10,841 nucleotides of DNA, from the NCBI GenBank assembly GCA_964626795.1, contig CAZVIQ010000027.1:1-10841 (forward strand), written 5' to 3'. Positions 1 through 8,416 of this stretch are shown piece by piece (position 1 is the first letter of the stretch; each line of letters begins with the position of its first letter). Origin of the DNA: RGIG1840 sp964626795 (GTDB lineage Bacteria; Bacillota_I; Bacilli_A; RF39; UBA660). The notes under the pieces were generated by a model, which worked only from the letters and a program-made list of their open reading frames with translations, had not been told where the DNA came from and did no database searches. The translations under genes were made by a program, and so were the position numbers.

Positions 1-248
1 TTTATTGCTACAGTACCAGTATTTTCTACTTTGAATACTTTTGTTGCACTTGATCCTGGAAGTGCTTCTGGAAGTGAAATAACTTCAGTATCTGTTAGAG
101 TTATTCTTAATACTCCTGTTTGAAGTACAGTTTGTTTTGCATCTTGATTACCACTTAGTATAGCAACAAAATATGCATATGAAAGACCTGTTATTGTTAT
201 AACTATTACTACACTTATCATTATTAACATTAACAATCTTTTATTCAT
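1..248 (-). CDS. Exported protein with SipW/TasA-type YAYF signal region (N-terminal part)
   Basis: Only the first 82 codons are present; the gene runs off the left edge. The protein begins MNKRLL, followed by a long hydrophobic stretch (residues 5-22) and then GLSYAYF (21-27), the Ala-Tyr-Phe pattern typical of Firmicutes TasA/CalY-like exported proteins processed by a SipW-type signal peptidase. Cleavage would fall near Ala25. Residues 43-82 (gene still open) look like beta-sandwich sequence: LQTGVLRITL, then a PG turn, then KVFKVENTGT. This resembles the start of TasA-like or similar surface proteins with an 'N-T-G' strand. Start: ATG at 248, with GAAGGG six bases upstream. It lies 26 bp after ymfH on the same strand and probably shares its transcript. 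The exact family and any biofilm or pilus role cannot be decided from this fragment, and no SipW gene is in view. Confidence 0.7.
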   Translation of the reverse strand, partial: MNKRLLMLIMISVVIVITITGLSYAYFVAILSGNQDAKQTVLQTGVLRITLTDTEVISLPEALPGSSATKVFKVENTGTVAI

Positions 249-274
249 AATTTGCCCTTCTATTTTATTTTAAA

Positions 275-1543
275 TTATTTTGTACAAATAAGTATAGACT
301 TATTTGTAAATTCTAATCTACTTATTATTTTTTGCATTTCTTTAAAATCTAAAGATTTAATCAAATCATAATCTTTATTATAAAGTCTTTTGTGTTTTAA
401 AATATTAACTGTTATTAAGTATTCTACGTCTTCTATATTTTCAAAACTTAATATTAATTCACTTAAGATCTTTTTTCTTTTTCTTTCAAATGTTAGCTCA
501 TCAACATTTATTTTTTTAATATCTTTTTCTAAATTCTTTATAAAGAGTTCACTATCTGGAGTACTTGCTTTTACAGTTATTATTATCTGATTATTAAATA
601 TCTTATAATCACTTTTTAATGAAGTTATTAAGTTCTCTGTTTTATATCTTTCATATAGTGATGAAGTGGCACTGAAGTTTGAACTAAGTAGTATTTTTAT
701 ATAATATAATAAACTATCTTCTTTTATATCTTTAAATATTTTTTTATTTATTTTAATAGAATAATATACTTTATCTTCACTTACATTTCTATGTACTTTT
801 TCATATTCAACTTTTACAATGTCAGGTTCTTTTATTTTATTTATTTTTATTTTATCAATATTTTTTGATTTAAAACTTTTCATATATTTCATTAGAAATT
901 CTAATACTTCTTCTTTATTAAAATTACCCACTACAATGATAAACATATTATCAGGTCTATAAAAATCATTATATATCATTTTAAGATATTTAGAAGTCAT
1001 TCTGTTTATATCTTGTTTTTCACCTAGTATGTGGTATAAAGGAAAATCTTTATGAAATAAATTCTGATTTTTCTTTATATACAGACTTGTATTTATATCA
1101 TCTTTATCCATATCTATTTCTTCAGTAATTATTCCTTTTTCACTTTCAACAGTTTCATCATTAATATCAAGCGTCATTACCATATCTAAAATTAGGGAAA
1201 GATTTTCTAATATGTTTTCTCCACCAAATATATTGTAATTTGTAACATCATATGTTGTATAAGCATTCGCGACAGAACCAAGTTTATTAATTCTTTTATA
1301 AAAATCTAAATTCGTAGTAAAATTCATAAGCTTATGTTCCAGAAAATGTGCAGTTCCAGGAATAACTTCAATATTCTTATTACCTTTTTTGTATGAGGTA
1401 ATATTTGATCCATATCTTGTACTAAATGTGCAATAGAAATTCTTGGATTTGTTAGTAGGATAAAGATAAACATCTATACCATTACTCAGTTTTTCAAAGT
1501 AAACTTTTTCTTTGATATTTTTAAAATCAATTGTTTTCATCAT
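275..1543 (-). CDS. ymfH: M16 family zinc metallopeptidase, catalytic subunit (YmfH-like)
   Basis: A 422-residue protein of the pitrilysin/insulinase M16 family. The inverted zinc motif HxxEH is seen as HFLEH at residues 66-70, followed by the expected acidic segment (VESEKGIITEE, 132-142) that should supply the third zinc ligand. The NAYTTYDVTNY segment (93-103) is also typical. The C-terminal half is the usual second, non-catalytic M16 domain. It pairs with the upstream gene, whose product lacks the zinc motif, as in Bacillus YmfF/YmfH, so the two probably form a heterodimeric peptidase. The substrate is unknown. There is no signal peptide, so a cytoplasmic location is likely. The start is one of two adjacent ATGs (1543 or 1540). 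GGAGGGGG lies six bases before the first, and the start overlaps the ymfF 3' end by 17 bp, suggesting translational coupling. Confidence 0.88.
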   Translation of the reverse strand: MMKTIDFKNIKEKVYFEKLSNGIDVYLYPTNKSKNFYCTFSTRYGSNITSYKKGNKNIEVIPGTAHFLEHKLMNFTTNLDFYKRINKLGSVANAYTTYDVTNYNIFGGENILENLSLILDMVMTLDINDETVESEKGIITEEIDMDKDDINTSLYIKKNQNLFHKDFPLYHILGEKQDINRMTSKYLKMIYNDFYRPDNMFIIVVGNFNKEEVLEFLMKYMKSFKSKNIDKIKINKIKEPDIVKVEYEKVHRNVSEDKVYYSIKINKKIFKDIKEDSLLYYIKILLSSNFSATSSLYERYKTENLITSLKSDYKIFNNQIIITVKASTPDSELFIKNLEKDIKKINVDELTFERKRKKILSELILSFENIEDVEYLITVNILKHKRLYNKDYDLIKSLDFKEMQKIISRLEFTNKSILICTK

Positions 1544-2798
1544 TTACCCCCTCCATAAAATAAATTGTATCTAAAACCATTTTTTTATTTAATGAAGTTA
1601 TATCTGAAGGTTTCATTTTGTTATATTCTTCTCTTCTTTTTTCTACATCTTCTTCTGATTCAAATTCATTTATAAAATAATGTTCTAAAATAGAATAAAT
1701 ATTATCATAATAATCATTTAGATATGTATTTACAGTTTTTATTGCAGTTCCAAACTGTTTACTTATAAATTTTTCATCATTCATTAATTTCATACAAAGC
1801 TTTATTTCAGATACTACATTTTTATAATTCTTTCTATTTATTCCTGAAGTAATTGTAAGCGATTTACTAAATTTACTTACAGCTGAAGAAATACTGTAGC
1901 AATAGGAATTCTTTTCTCTAACATTTACAAATAAAACAGAGTTGTTCATACTACCAAGAATAACATTATATATAGGAAGCACATATTTAATTTCATATTC
2001 TGTTAGATCTTTAAATTTATATCCCATATGTAAAATAGATTGATTAAATTTATAAGGTTCAGTTTTAATAGCTGGTTTATCTTTTGTTTTCTCATTTATA
2101 AAAAGTGTTTCTAATTTTTGGTACTCAGTAGCATTATTTTTAAACATTTTATCTGTTAATTCTATTACTTTATCTTCATCAACATCTCCCATTATAAGAA
2201 TATCAATTTTAGAAGTATGAAGAAGCTTTTTATAAAAAGTATAAAGATTTCTACTATTTAGTTTATCATAATCTTTACTAGTTCCAAGTAATGAATATTC
2301 TGCACTTGTTCCCATATGCATTATTTTTTTATAGTTTTCGTATGAAATTATATTCGGTCTATCTCTCATTGAATCAATTTCACGAATAAAATTTGTTTTT
2401 AATAAATTAAAAGTTTCTTCATCAAAAGCATTATCTTTAACATTAGGATTAAATATAACTTCCTTTAAAAACTTAAAACTTTCTTCATACATTGTTTCTT
2501 CTGTAAACATAGGATTTATGAATCCAAGAGACACTAAAAAACCCTGCAAGTTACCAACTGCAATATAACCTGTAGATATTGAAGCATTATATAAGTCTTC
2601 ACTTACTGTTGCTATTTTATTTTTAGTATTATATTTTTTAGTAGAATATACCAGTAGTTTTACTAATAAGTTTATAAATGGTATATTTTCTTTATTAAAA
2701 ACAGAAGAAAAGTATATATCCACATTTACGGTCTTAAATCTGTCATTTTTTATTAAATGTAGATTATAATTTTCTCTGCTTATTTTCTTGTACTCCAT
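1527..2798 (-). CDS. ymfF: M16 family peptidase-like protein, zinc motif absent (YmfF-like)
   Basis: A 423-residue M16-fold protein. At the place where the zinc motif should fall (about residues 38-60, NIPFINLLVKLLVYSTKKY) there is no HxxEH, so it is probably catalytically inactive. The later part carries the features of the M16 C-terminal domain, including LGSMNNSVLFVNVREKNSYCYSI (about residues 289-311), which resembles the conserved 'lG.g..s.Lf..vREk.gLaYs' block that helps bind substrate. Known parallel: Bacillus YmfF likewise lacks the motif and is encoded directly before the active partner YmfH. I infer that this protein is the structural or substrate-binding half of the dimer. The start at 2798 is well supported by AGGAGG six bases upstream. 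It follows deoD by 32 bp, the largest gap in the operon. Confidence 0.85.
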   Translation of the reverse strand: MEYKKISRENYNLHLIKNDRFKTVNVDIYFSSVFNKENIPFINLLVKLLVYSTKKYNTKNKIATVSEDLYNASISTGYIAVGNLQGFLVSLGFINPMFTEETMYEESFKFLKEVIFNPNVKDNAFDEETFNLLKTNFIREIDSMRDRPNIISYENYKKIMHMGTSAEYSLLGTSKDYDKLNSRNLYTFYKKLLHTSKIDILIMGDVDEDKVIELTDKMFKNNATEYQKLETLFINEKTKDKPAIKTEPYKFNQSILHMGYKFKDLTEYEIKYVLPIYNVILGSMNNSVLFVNVREKNSYCYSISSAVSKFSKSLTITSGINRKNYKNVVSEIKLCMKLMNDEKFISKQFGTAIKTVNTYLNDYYDNIYSILEHYFINEFESEEDVEKRREEYNKMKPSDITSLNKKMVLDTIYFMEGVNDENN

Positions 2799-2830
2799 AA
2801 TTTGCCTCCTTTTTTATTATGTACAGATTT

Positions 2831-3541
2831 TTATAAATTAATTAATGTCTCAAGCGCCAATGTAATGGTTGTATCTAATTTTTTTACTCTATCTTCTCTT
2901 GAAATACTTTCTTTAGTTGTAAAGGAATCTGTCACTGTTAATAAGGAAGTTGCTTGTTTATGAAATTTTTTAGCATTTAGTAGTAATGAATAAGTTTCCA
3001 TCTCTACAACATATGCTTTAAATTCGTTAACGGGTTTTTTAGAGGCATTGTCATATCCATAGAAGGCTTCTGTAGTATGCGCTCGTCCTCTTTTTAAATC
3101 GATATTTAGCTCTACTGCTGTATCTTCTATTTTGCTGTTTAATTCAATAGACGCATTTACAACATATAAATTTTCATTAACAGTTTCTTCATCATAGGAA
3201 GTTTCACTGTAGGCAGATTCGGTTAGAAAAATATCTTTTATTTTAATATCCTCTACATATGATCCTGCTGTTCCAACTCTTATAATATAATCAACATCAT
3301 AATCATTAAATAATTCATGGCTATATATTCCCATAGAGGGGATACCCATTCCACTTGAAAATACTGTTATTCTTTCTCCTTTATAAAAACCTGTGTAAGC
3401 ACTTTCTCCTCTTACATTATTAACTAGTTTAGCATCTGTTAAAAAAGTATCTGCAATATATTTTGCTCTGTCAGGGTCACCTGGCATTATTACTTTTTTA
3501 GCTATTTGTGATTTATCACTTTCAATATGTATAGTAGTCAT
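2831..3541 (-). CDS. deoD: Purine-nucleoside phosphorylase, DeoD type
   Basis: A 236-residue protein of the hexameric PNP/uridine phosphorylase family, which cleaves purine (deoxy)ribonucleosides with phosphate to give the base and (deoxy)ribose-1-phosphate in nucleoside salvage. Visible landmarks: His5 near the start; MPGDPDRA (19-26) with phosphate-binding Arg25; NNVRG (41-45) with Arg44; GMGIPSMGIYSHEL (64-77); IIRVGTAGS (86-94) with Arg88; VVEMET (178-183), the ribose-binding Met-Glu segment; and TVTDSF (202-207), where Asp205 matches the base-protonating Asp204 of the Escherichia coli enzyme. Length is normal for the family (about 235). The ATG lies one base after the ftsK stop codon, with the ribosome binding site (GAAGAGGA) inside the ftsK end, so translation is probably coupled. 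Position after ftsK is unusual and suggests local rearrangement, not functional linkage. Confidence 0.93.
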   Translation of the reverse strand: MTTIHIESDKSQIAKKVIMPGDPDRAKYIADTFLTDAKLVNNVRGESAYTGFYKGERITVFSSGMGIPSMGIYSHELFNDYDVDYIIRVGTAGSYVEDIKIKDIFLTESAYSETSYDEETVNENLYVVNASIELNSKIEDTAVELNIDLKRGRAHTTEAFYGYDNASKKPVNEFKAYVVEMETYSLLLNAKKFHKQATSLLTVTDSFTTKESISREDRVKKLDTTITLALETLINL

Positions 3542-3542
3542 T

Positions 3543-5747
3543 TTAATCCTCTTCTTCTTTCTTTTCGAGTTTTACAAGAACATCTCTTGGTTTACTCCCT
3601 TTTTGTTCTCCTACAATACCTTTTTCTTCAAACATATCAATAATTCGTGCAGCTCTGTTGTATCCTAAGTGATATTTTCTTTGGATTAAAGATGCACTTA
3701 TTTTTCCTGTTTTAATCGCAAATTCAAGAATATCGTTATACAAAGGATCTTCTTCATCAAATCTTTCTATTGATTTTTCTTCTGTTTTATTAGAAGAAGC
3801 CACATCTAAATTTATAAAGTTTTCATCAAATTCAGGAGCAGCACCATTTCTTTTAACAGACTCAACTACTCTTTTAATTTCATCATCTGTTATATAACTT
3901 CCCTGTATTCTTATAGGTGCATTTTCACCCATAGGTAAGAAAAGCATGTCTCCTTTACCTAGAAGCTTTTCAGCTCCTGTCATATCAAGTATTGTTCTTG
4001 AATCTATACTTGATGCTACATAGAATGAAATACGTGATGGTATATTTGCTTTAATTAAACCAGTGATAACATCTGTAGATGGTCTTTGGGTTGCAACGAT
4101 TAAATGTATACCTGCAGCTCTTGCAAGTTGTGTAATTCTCATAATTGATTCTTCAACTTCTTTTGCTGCGACAATCATAAGATCTGCAAGTTCATCAATA
4201 ATAACTAATATATATGGCATATATTCCATTGAGCCAGGATTTTTAGAATTCTTTTTCTCTACATACGCATTATAAGAAGCAATGTTTTTTGTTTCAGTAT
4301 CATGAAATAAGTCATATCGTCTATCCATTTCTGTACAGATTTTCTGAAGCGCTACACTTGCCTGTTTTGGATTTGTTACAACTGGTCTAAGTAAATGTGG
4401 TATTCCTTCATATGCATTAAGCTCAACTTTTTTAGGATCAACAAGAACCAGTTTAACTTCATCTGGCTTTGACCTCATTAATATAGATGTAATTATATTA
4501 TTTATACATACACTTTTACCACTTCCTGTAGAGCCTGCTATTAATAAATGTGGTGTCTTATTTATCTCAACATACTGCACATTTCCCATTATGTCTCTTC
4601 CAAGAGGTGCTAGAAGTTTTGATACATTAAGTCTCGAAGGTACTTCTTCAAGTATTTCTCTTATTTTAACTTCACTTACTACCGGATTAGGTACTTCAAT
4701 TCCAATTGTACTTTTACCTGGAATAGGTGCCTGTATTCTTACCTCTTTAGCGGCTAAAGCAAGTGATATTTCTTTATTTATACTAAGTATTTTACTAACT
4801 CTTGTACCAGGACTAAGCTCTATTTCATACTGAGTTACGGTTGGTCCTACATGTACTCTTACTACTTTTCCTACAATACTAAAATCTTTAAATACTCTTT
4901 CAATTATTTTAGTGTTTGTAGTAATAAATTCTGTTGAATTAATCTTACCTTTCTTTTTTGCTTCATCAAGAATAGATAAAGGAGGTAAATGATATTCTTT
5001 ACGTTCCTTTTCTGATAATGTTTTTGTTTCCAAAACTGTATCAGCAGATTTTTCTTCTATATTTTCTTCTTTTTTACTCTTTAATTCATCTACACTTGTA
5101 ATAACAAGTTTTTCTTCATCTTCATCGTCTTCTCCTACAAGCCCTTTAATTTCAGGTTTATCATCTTCTTCCTTAGGTTTCTTTTTAAACATAGATTTTA
5201 AGAATTTGAAGATATCAACAAGTGTTATATCAAACAACATTATTAAACCAAAAATCACTAGAATAATTACTACTATCTTAGTTCCCGATATATCAAATAA
5301 GGTTACAAATCCAAGTGCAAATAATGCTCCTATCATTCCTCCACCAGTATCTCTTAATAAATCCAGATTCTGAGTTGCAAGCATTATATTATCAATTGTT
5401 GTTCTAAGGATTTCCACGCCTTTTAATTCAGAGTTTTGTAAATATCCTATATGTGAATACAATAATATTGATATCACCACAGTATAAAAACCAATGAGCC
5501 TAGCTGTAAAAAAGTTAGGATACTTTCTTGTCAAGATCAAATAAAGACCTAATACCAAGCATACTATTAAAAATATAATATACCAGTTACCAAGCAGAAA
5601 TATAGAAAAACCTTTTACGACTTTACCTACTATTCCAAAATTACCTACTCCTATAATACCAACAAGAACTAAAAGAAGTCCTTCAAGTTCTTTGCTGTAC
5701 TGAAACTCTTTTTTATTTTCTTCTTTTTTTACTTTTTTCTTTGCCAT
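3543..5747 (-). CDS. ftsK: DNA translocase FtsK/SpoIIIE
   Basis: A 734-residue septum-anchored ATPase that pumps DNA to clear and resolve chromosomes at division. N-terminal hydrophobic segments between residues 21 and 175 (roughly 21-40, 45-72, 82-100, 136-151, 156-175) form the membrane anchor. Residues 187-250 are a short charged linker rich in Glu, Asp and Lys. The motor follows: an alpha domain around 255-395, Walker A GSTGSGKS (405-412), LVDPKKVEL (435-443), Walker B LVIIDE (514-519) and the VATQRPSTDVITGLIKANIP block (551-570). The gamma winged-helix domain (about 663-727), with KISASLIQRKYHLGYNRAARIIDMFE, recognises orienting DNA sites (KOPS/SRS type). The linker is far shorter than in E. 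coli FtsK, as usual in Bacilli. The start at 5747 lies 13 bp after the ezrA stop, with an AGGGGG-like site overlapping that stop. Confidence 0.95.
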   Translation of the reverse strand: MAKKKVKKEENKKEFQYSKELEGLLLVLVGIIGVGNFGIVGKVVKGFSIFLLGNWYIIFLIVCLVLGLYLILTRKYPNFFTARLIGFYTVVISILLYSHIGYLQNSELKGVEILRTTIDNIMLATQNLDLLRDTGGGMIGALFALGFVTLFDISGTKIVVIILVIFGLIMLFDITLVDIFKFLKSMFKKKPKEEDDKPEIKGLVGEDDEDEEKLVITSVDELKSKKEENIEEKSADTVLETKTLSEKERKEYHLPPLSILDEAKKKGKINSTEFITTNTKIIERVFKDFSIVGKVVRVHVGPTVTQYEIELSPGTRVSKILSINKEISLALAAKEVRIQAPIPGKSTIGIEVPNPVVSEVKIREILEEVPSRLNVSKLLAPLGRDIMGNVQYVEINKTPHLLIAGSTGSGKSVCINNIITSILMRSKPDEVKLVLVDPKKVELNAYEGIPHLLRPVVTNPKQASVALQKICTEMDRRYDLFHDTETKNIASYNAYVEKKNSKNPGSMEYMPYILVIIDELADLMIVAAKEVEESIMRITQLARAAGIHLIVATQRPSTDVITGLIKANIPSRISFYVASSIDSRTILDMTGAEKLLGKGDMLFLPMGENAPIRIQGSYITDDEIKRVVESVKRNGAAPEFDENFINLDVASSNKTEEKSIERFDEEDPLYNDILEFAIKTGKISASLIQRKYHLGYNRAARIIDMFEEKGIVGEQKGSKPRDVLVKLEKKEEED

Positions 5748-5760
5748 TTACTTCTACCCC

Positions 5761-7476
5761 CTAATTTTCGTAAGATTCAATTAATTTTTTATGTATTCCA
5801 GGCTCTACAAGATTTAAGGCATTAAGTGCTACCTCTAAAGATTTTCTATAATTACCTTTAAAGAATTCCTTTTCTGCATTAATAAGTCCAAGATCTATTT
5901 CCTTATGTGCAACCCTATATCTATTGCCATAAACAATAGACAATTCTGCCATCGCTGCTGTTTTAACAAGCTCTTTTGATGTACTGTATAATTTTAATAC
6001 TAAGTCTCTTCCTGTATCCACTCTTGTATTAAGAACTTTTATATTTATAGGTTTGTTATCAAGTTCTTCAAGTATTACCTTTATAGCATATTCTGCTTCT
6101 TTAAGCTCAATAAAATAATTCTTAGGTATAATTGGAATATTATAACTTTTAATTTTATTTCTAGATTCTTTTAAAATCTTCTTTATTTCAATAAGCTGTT
6201 CTCTCGCTCTTAGCTCATCTTCTTTTAACGATGATAAACCTTTAATAGTTTCTTCAAGACTGTCTTCCATACCAGATATTTTTATATTGAGTAAATCCAA
6301 TTCTTTACAAACTTTAGAAAATGACGAAACTTTAAGCCTAGTTCTATCACTTAAAAGTTTAAATTCATCTTTAACACCTACTAAAGTCATATTTAATTCA
6401 TCAATTAAATTTACTTCTTCTTCACTTAAATCATAAGTGTTTTTAATTTCTTCTATTTCTATATATACATTTTTAATTATTTTAGATATTTTTGCAATCC
6501 TGTCAGATATATTTTTTATATGATTATCATAGTTCTTTTTACATATCTTTTCTTTTTCAAAGTCATTAAATATAGATTCGAAATAATCAAGCATTGTCTT
6601 AAGTTCAAAAACAGAATCTTCTATATCAAGCATCTTAAGTCTATCGTATATATCATTAAGCTTTCTTTCTGCTTCTTCAATGTTATATTCAAAGTTCATA
6701 TAGCCAAGAAAGTATCCATCTTTTAATAATTTTTTATAGATAACTTTTAAATCATTTATTTTCTTTGGCAACACCATTTTATCCATGAAAAGTACAGTAG
6801 GAGCTTCATCAACTACTATTTCTATATTTCTAATCATATCATCAAGTGCTTTTACTATTTTACCTATTTCTTCATATTCACTATTCTCAACACATCTTTC
6901 AAAAGCGCTGAACAGTTTATCTATATTTTCAAACTGAAGTTCTATTACAGAAAAAATTTCTTTATACTCTTCTTTATTTTTATTATATTTATTAATTACA
7001 GTTCTATAGATAGTTTTTAATTTAGTAACAACTTCTCTGTTTCTTTCTTCACTCAGAGTTATTTCTCTAATACTTTCAATTAGATTATTTCTTTCTTGTC
7101 TTACATAGTATAAATTTAGTTCACAATTTGAAACAAGCATTTCTGCTTCCTTAAATTTTTTCAAATCAATAGCGTTTTCTATTTCAAGCATTGCATCAGT
7201 TATTAAAGGTAAAGATTTATTTTCAATTTTAGAAAGTGTGATTTTCCATTCCTCAACTCTTTCTTTAATCTTTTCATTATTAAGAGCTTCTATCTTTTTG
7301 AACTCACTTAAAAGAGCAGATGATACTATGCCATTCTTTTCTCTTTCTAATTCTAAGAGATAATTATTTAATTTCTTTCTCTTTTTATTTCTTATATAAA
7401 GTAAAATTGATACTATAAAAATAGTAATAAATACAAAAATTGTTATTGCAATTAAAATAACAGTTCCATCAGTCAT
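5761..7476 (-). CDS. ezrA: Septation ring formation regulator EzrA
   Basis: A 571-residue protein, the usual EzrA length (about 560-575). One membrane segment lies at residues 5-27, followed by the basic RNKKRKK (28-34), giving an outside-N, inside-C topology. The rest is almost entirely charged helix (many Glu, Lys, Leu and Ile), matching the spectrin-like repeats that form the EzrA arc under the membrane. Known role in Bacilli: it binds FtsZ, limits misplaced Z rings and helps couple the divisome to wall synthesis. The C-terminal region (about 505-566), with KTAAMAELSIVYGNRYR and FFKGNYRKSLEVALNALNLVEPG, is the best-conserved EzrA signature. ATG at 7476 is preceded by AAAGG nine bases upstream. 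It is the first gene of the minus-strand run and is divergent from rpsD. EzrA is restricted to Bacilli, so it helps place the organism. Confidence 0.92.
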   Translation of the reverse strand: MTDGTVILIAITIFVFITIFIVSILLYIRNKKRKKLNNYLLELEREKNGIVSSALLSEFKKIEALNNEKIKERVEEWKITLSKIENKSLPLITDAMLEIENAIDLKKFKEAEMLVSNCELNLYYVRQERNNLIESIREITLSEERNREVVTKLKTIYRTVINKYNKNKEEYKEIFSVIELQFENIDKLFSAFERCVENSEYEEIGKIVKALDDMIRNIEIVVDEAPTVLFMDKMVLPKKINDLKVIYKKLLKDGYFLGYMNFEYNIEEAERKLNDIYDRLKMLDIEDSVFELKTMLDYFESIFNDFEKEKICKKNYDNHIKNISDRIAKISKIIKNVYIEIEEIKNTYDLSEEEVNLIDELNMTLVGVKDEFKLLSDRTRLKVSSFSKVCKELDLLNIKISGMEDSLEETIKGLSSLKEDELRAREQLIEIKKILKESRNKIKSYNIPIIPKNYFIELKEAEYAIKVILEELDNKPINIKVLNTRVDTGRDLVLKLYSTSKELVKTAAMAELSIVYGNRYRVAHKEIDLGLINAEKEFFKGNYRKSLEVALNALNLVEPGIHKKLIESYEN

Positions 7477-7498
7477 ATTACTCTACCTTTCTTTATTT

Positions 7499-7507
7499 AT
7501 TCTACCA
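7499..7507 (-). promoter_or_regulatory. Possible extended -10 promoter of the ezrA operon
   Basis: On the minus strand TGGTAGAAT forms a TGn-extended -10 element about 23 bases before the ezrA ATG. The matching -35 position (TTTTAA at 7522-7527, spacer 17) is poor, so this rests on the -10 alone. If used, the 5' leader would be only about 15 nt and would contain little beyond the ribosome binding site. Confidence 0.35.
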
Positions 7508-7575
7508 TAAAGGGGTACATTTTAAAAGTATTTTACATTTTTTTAACTACTTTTATAGCTTTAGCAAACTTTTTC

Positions 7576-7604
7576 TTGATATTTTTTAATTTTTAGCATA
7601 TAAT
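7576..7604 (+). promoter_or_regulatory. Sigma-A type promoter of rpsD
   Basis: TTGATA (7576-7581), a 17-base spacer and TATAAT (7599-7604) make a near-consensus housekeeping promoter. The predicted transcript start, about 7611, lies about 150 nt before the rpsD ATG, so a long structured leader is expected. This is the strongest promoter I see in the window, as suits a ribosomal protein gene. Confidence 0.85.
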
Positions 7605-7610
7605 CATATA

Positions 7611-7760
7611 CGTATTCATGTGGCAGAGTTATTAGTTTTGTAATGTGTTTGCTGATTTATTTTTATGAGTAGCGTACTGCCTAGCGAAAATATTAAAGCA
7701 AACTCCCTGCAAATAAGAATAACGCCTTTGTTTACGAATGCAAGTAAAGGAGGAAATAAA
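7611..7760 (+). promoter_or_regulatory. rpsD mRNA leader, probable S4-binding autoregulatory pseudoknot
   Basis: Two complementary pairs interlock. GGCAG (7622-7626) pairs with CTGCC (7677-7681), and GTTTGCT (7647-7653), which lies inside that loop, pairs with AGCAAAC (7697-7703), which lies outside it; that is pseudoknot geometry. A competing helix is also possible: GCAG plus AGTT (7623-7630) with AACT plus CTGC (7701-7710), with a two-base bulge. TTTAC (7731-7735) or CCTTT (7725-7729) can pair with bases overlapping the ribosome binding site AAAGGAGG (7746-7753). Known: in Bacillus subtilis S4 represses its own mRNA by binding a leader that mimics its 16S rRNA site. The geometry here fits that system. 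I compared no alignment, so the exact fold is inferred. Confidence 0.65.
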
Positions 7761-8360
7761 ATGGCAAGATATACAGGACCTGTATATAAGAAAGCAAGAC
7801 GTTTTGGTTTTTCTATTTTAGAAACTGGAAAAGAATTAGCTAAGAAACCTACTGCACCTGGACAACATGGTACTAGTAGAAAGAAATTAAGCGAATACGG
7901 AGTTCAGCTTCATGAAAAGCAAAAAGTTAGATTCACTTATGGACTTAATGAAAAGCAATTTAGAAAGACATTCAATCAAGCTGGTAAAATGAAAGGTATT
8001 CATGGTATTAACCTATTAATACTTTTAGAAAGCAGAATTGATAACATAGTTTATCGTTTAGGAATGGCTAATACTAGAAGAGCTTCAAGACAACTTGTTA
8101 ATCACGGACATATTCTTGTAAATGGTAAGAAAGTTGATATTCCATCTTTCCAAGTTAAACCTGGAAGTGTTATAACAATAAGTGAAAAATCTTTAGATCA
8201 TCCAGTTATTAATAATTGTTTAGAAAGTAATCTTTCTAAACCAGCTTATGTTTCTTGGGATCCTAAGAAAAAAGAAGGAACTTACATAAGATATCCAGAA
8301 CGTGAAGAACTTAATATAGATATTGATGAATCACTTATAGTAGAATTCTACAATAGATAA
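7761..8360 (+). CDS. rpsD: 30S ribosomal protein S4
   Basis: A 199-residue protein, the standard length for bacterial S4, a primary 16S rRNA-binding protein that nucleates 30S assembly and often acts as a translational repressor. It begins MARYTGPVYKKARR and carries PTAPGQHG (30-37), then the S4 RNA-binding domain from about residue 90 to 150, including ESRIDNIVYRLGMANTRRASRQLVNHGHILVNGKKV. The N-terminal region lacks the four-cysteine zinc cluster, so it is the zinc-independent (C-) form. An in-frame ATG 96 bases upstream (7665) would add 32 residues, but it has no ribosome binding site and falls within the structured leader. ATG 7761 has AAAGGAGG seven bases upstream and gives the conserved N-terminus. 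The gene is monocistronic, with its own promoter and terminator. Confidence 0.98.
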   Translation: MARYTGPVYKKARRFGFSILETGKELAKKPTAPGQHGTSRKKLSEYGVQLHEKQKVRFTYGLNEKQFRKTFNQAGKMKGIHGINLLILLESRIDNIVYRLGMANTRRASRQLVNHGHILVNGKKVDIPSFQVKPGSVITISEKSLDHPVINNCLESNLSKPAYVSWDPKKKEGTYIRYPEREELNIDIDESLIVEFYNR

Positions 8361-8367
8361 TAAAATT

Positions 8368-8393
8368 AAAATTCCGAATTTCGGAATTTTTTT
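8368..8393 (+). terminator. Rho-independent terminator of rpsD
   Basis: Just after the stop codon, AAATTCCG (8369-8376) and CGGAATTT (8382-8389) form an 8 bp stem around a five-base loop, with a further A-T pair possible outside. A run of T follows to 8393. Spacing of eight bases from the rpsD stop makes the assignment straightforward. Confidence 0.88.
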
Positions 8394-8416
8394 GTTGTAA
8401 TATTTTTTACTATTAT

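Noticed and set aside
4063..4833. Plus-strand open frames at 4063-4275 and 4591-4833
   Set aside because: They lie antisense within the highly conserved FtsK motor region, have no ribosome binding sites, and read as shadows of that gene.
7563..7704. Eight-base repeat AGCAAACT at 7563-7570 and 7697-7704
   Set aside because: The first copy lies upstream of the rpsD promoter and so is not in the leader transcript; a repeat this short is probably coincidental.
7665..7760. In-frame extension of rpsD from ATG 7665
   Set aside because: It has no ribosome binding site, lies inside the structured leader, and would put 32 unrelated residues before the conserved S4 start MARYTGP, which has its own AAAGGAGG.
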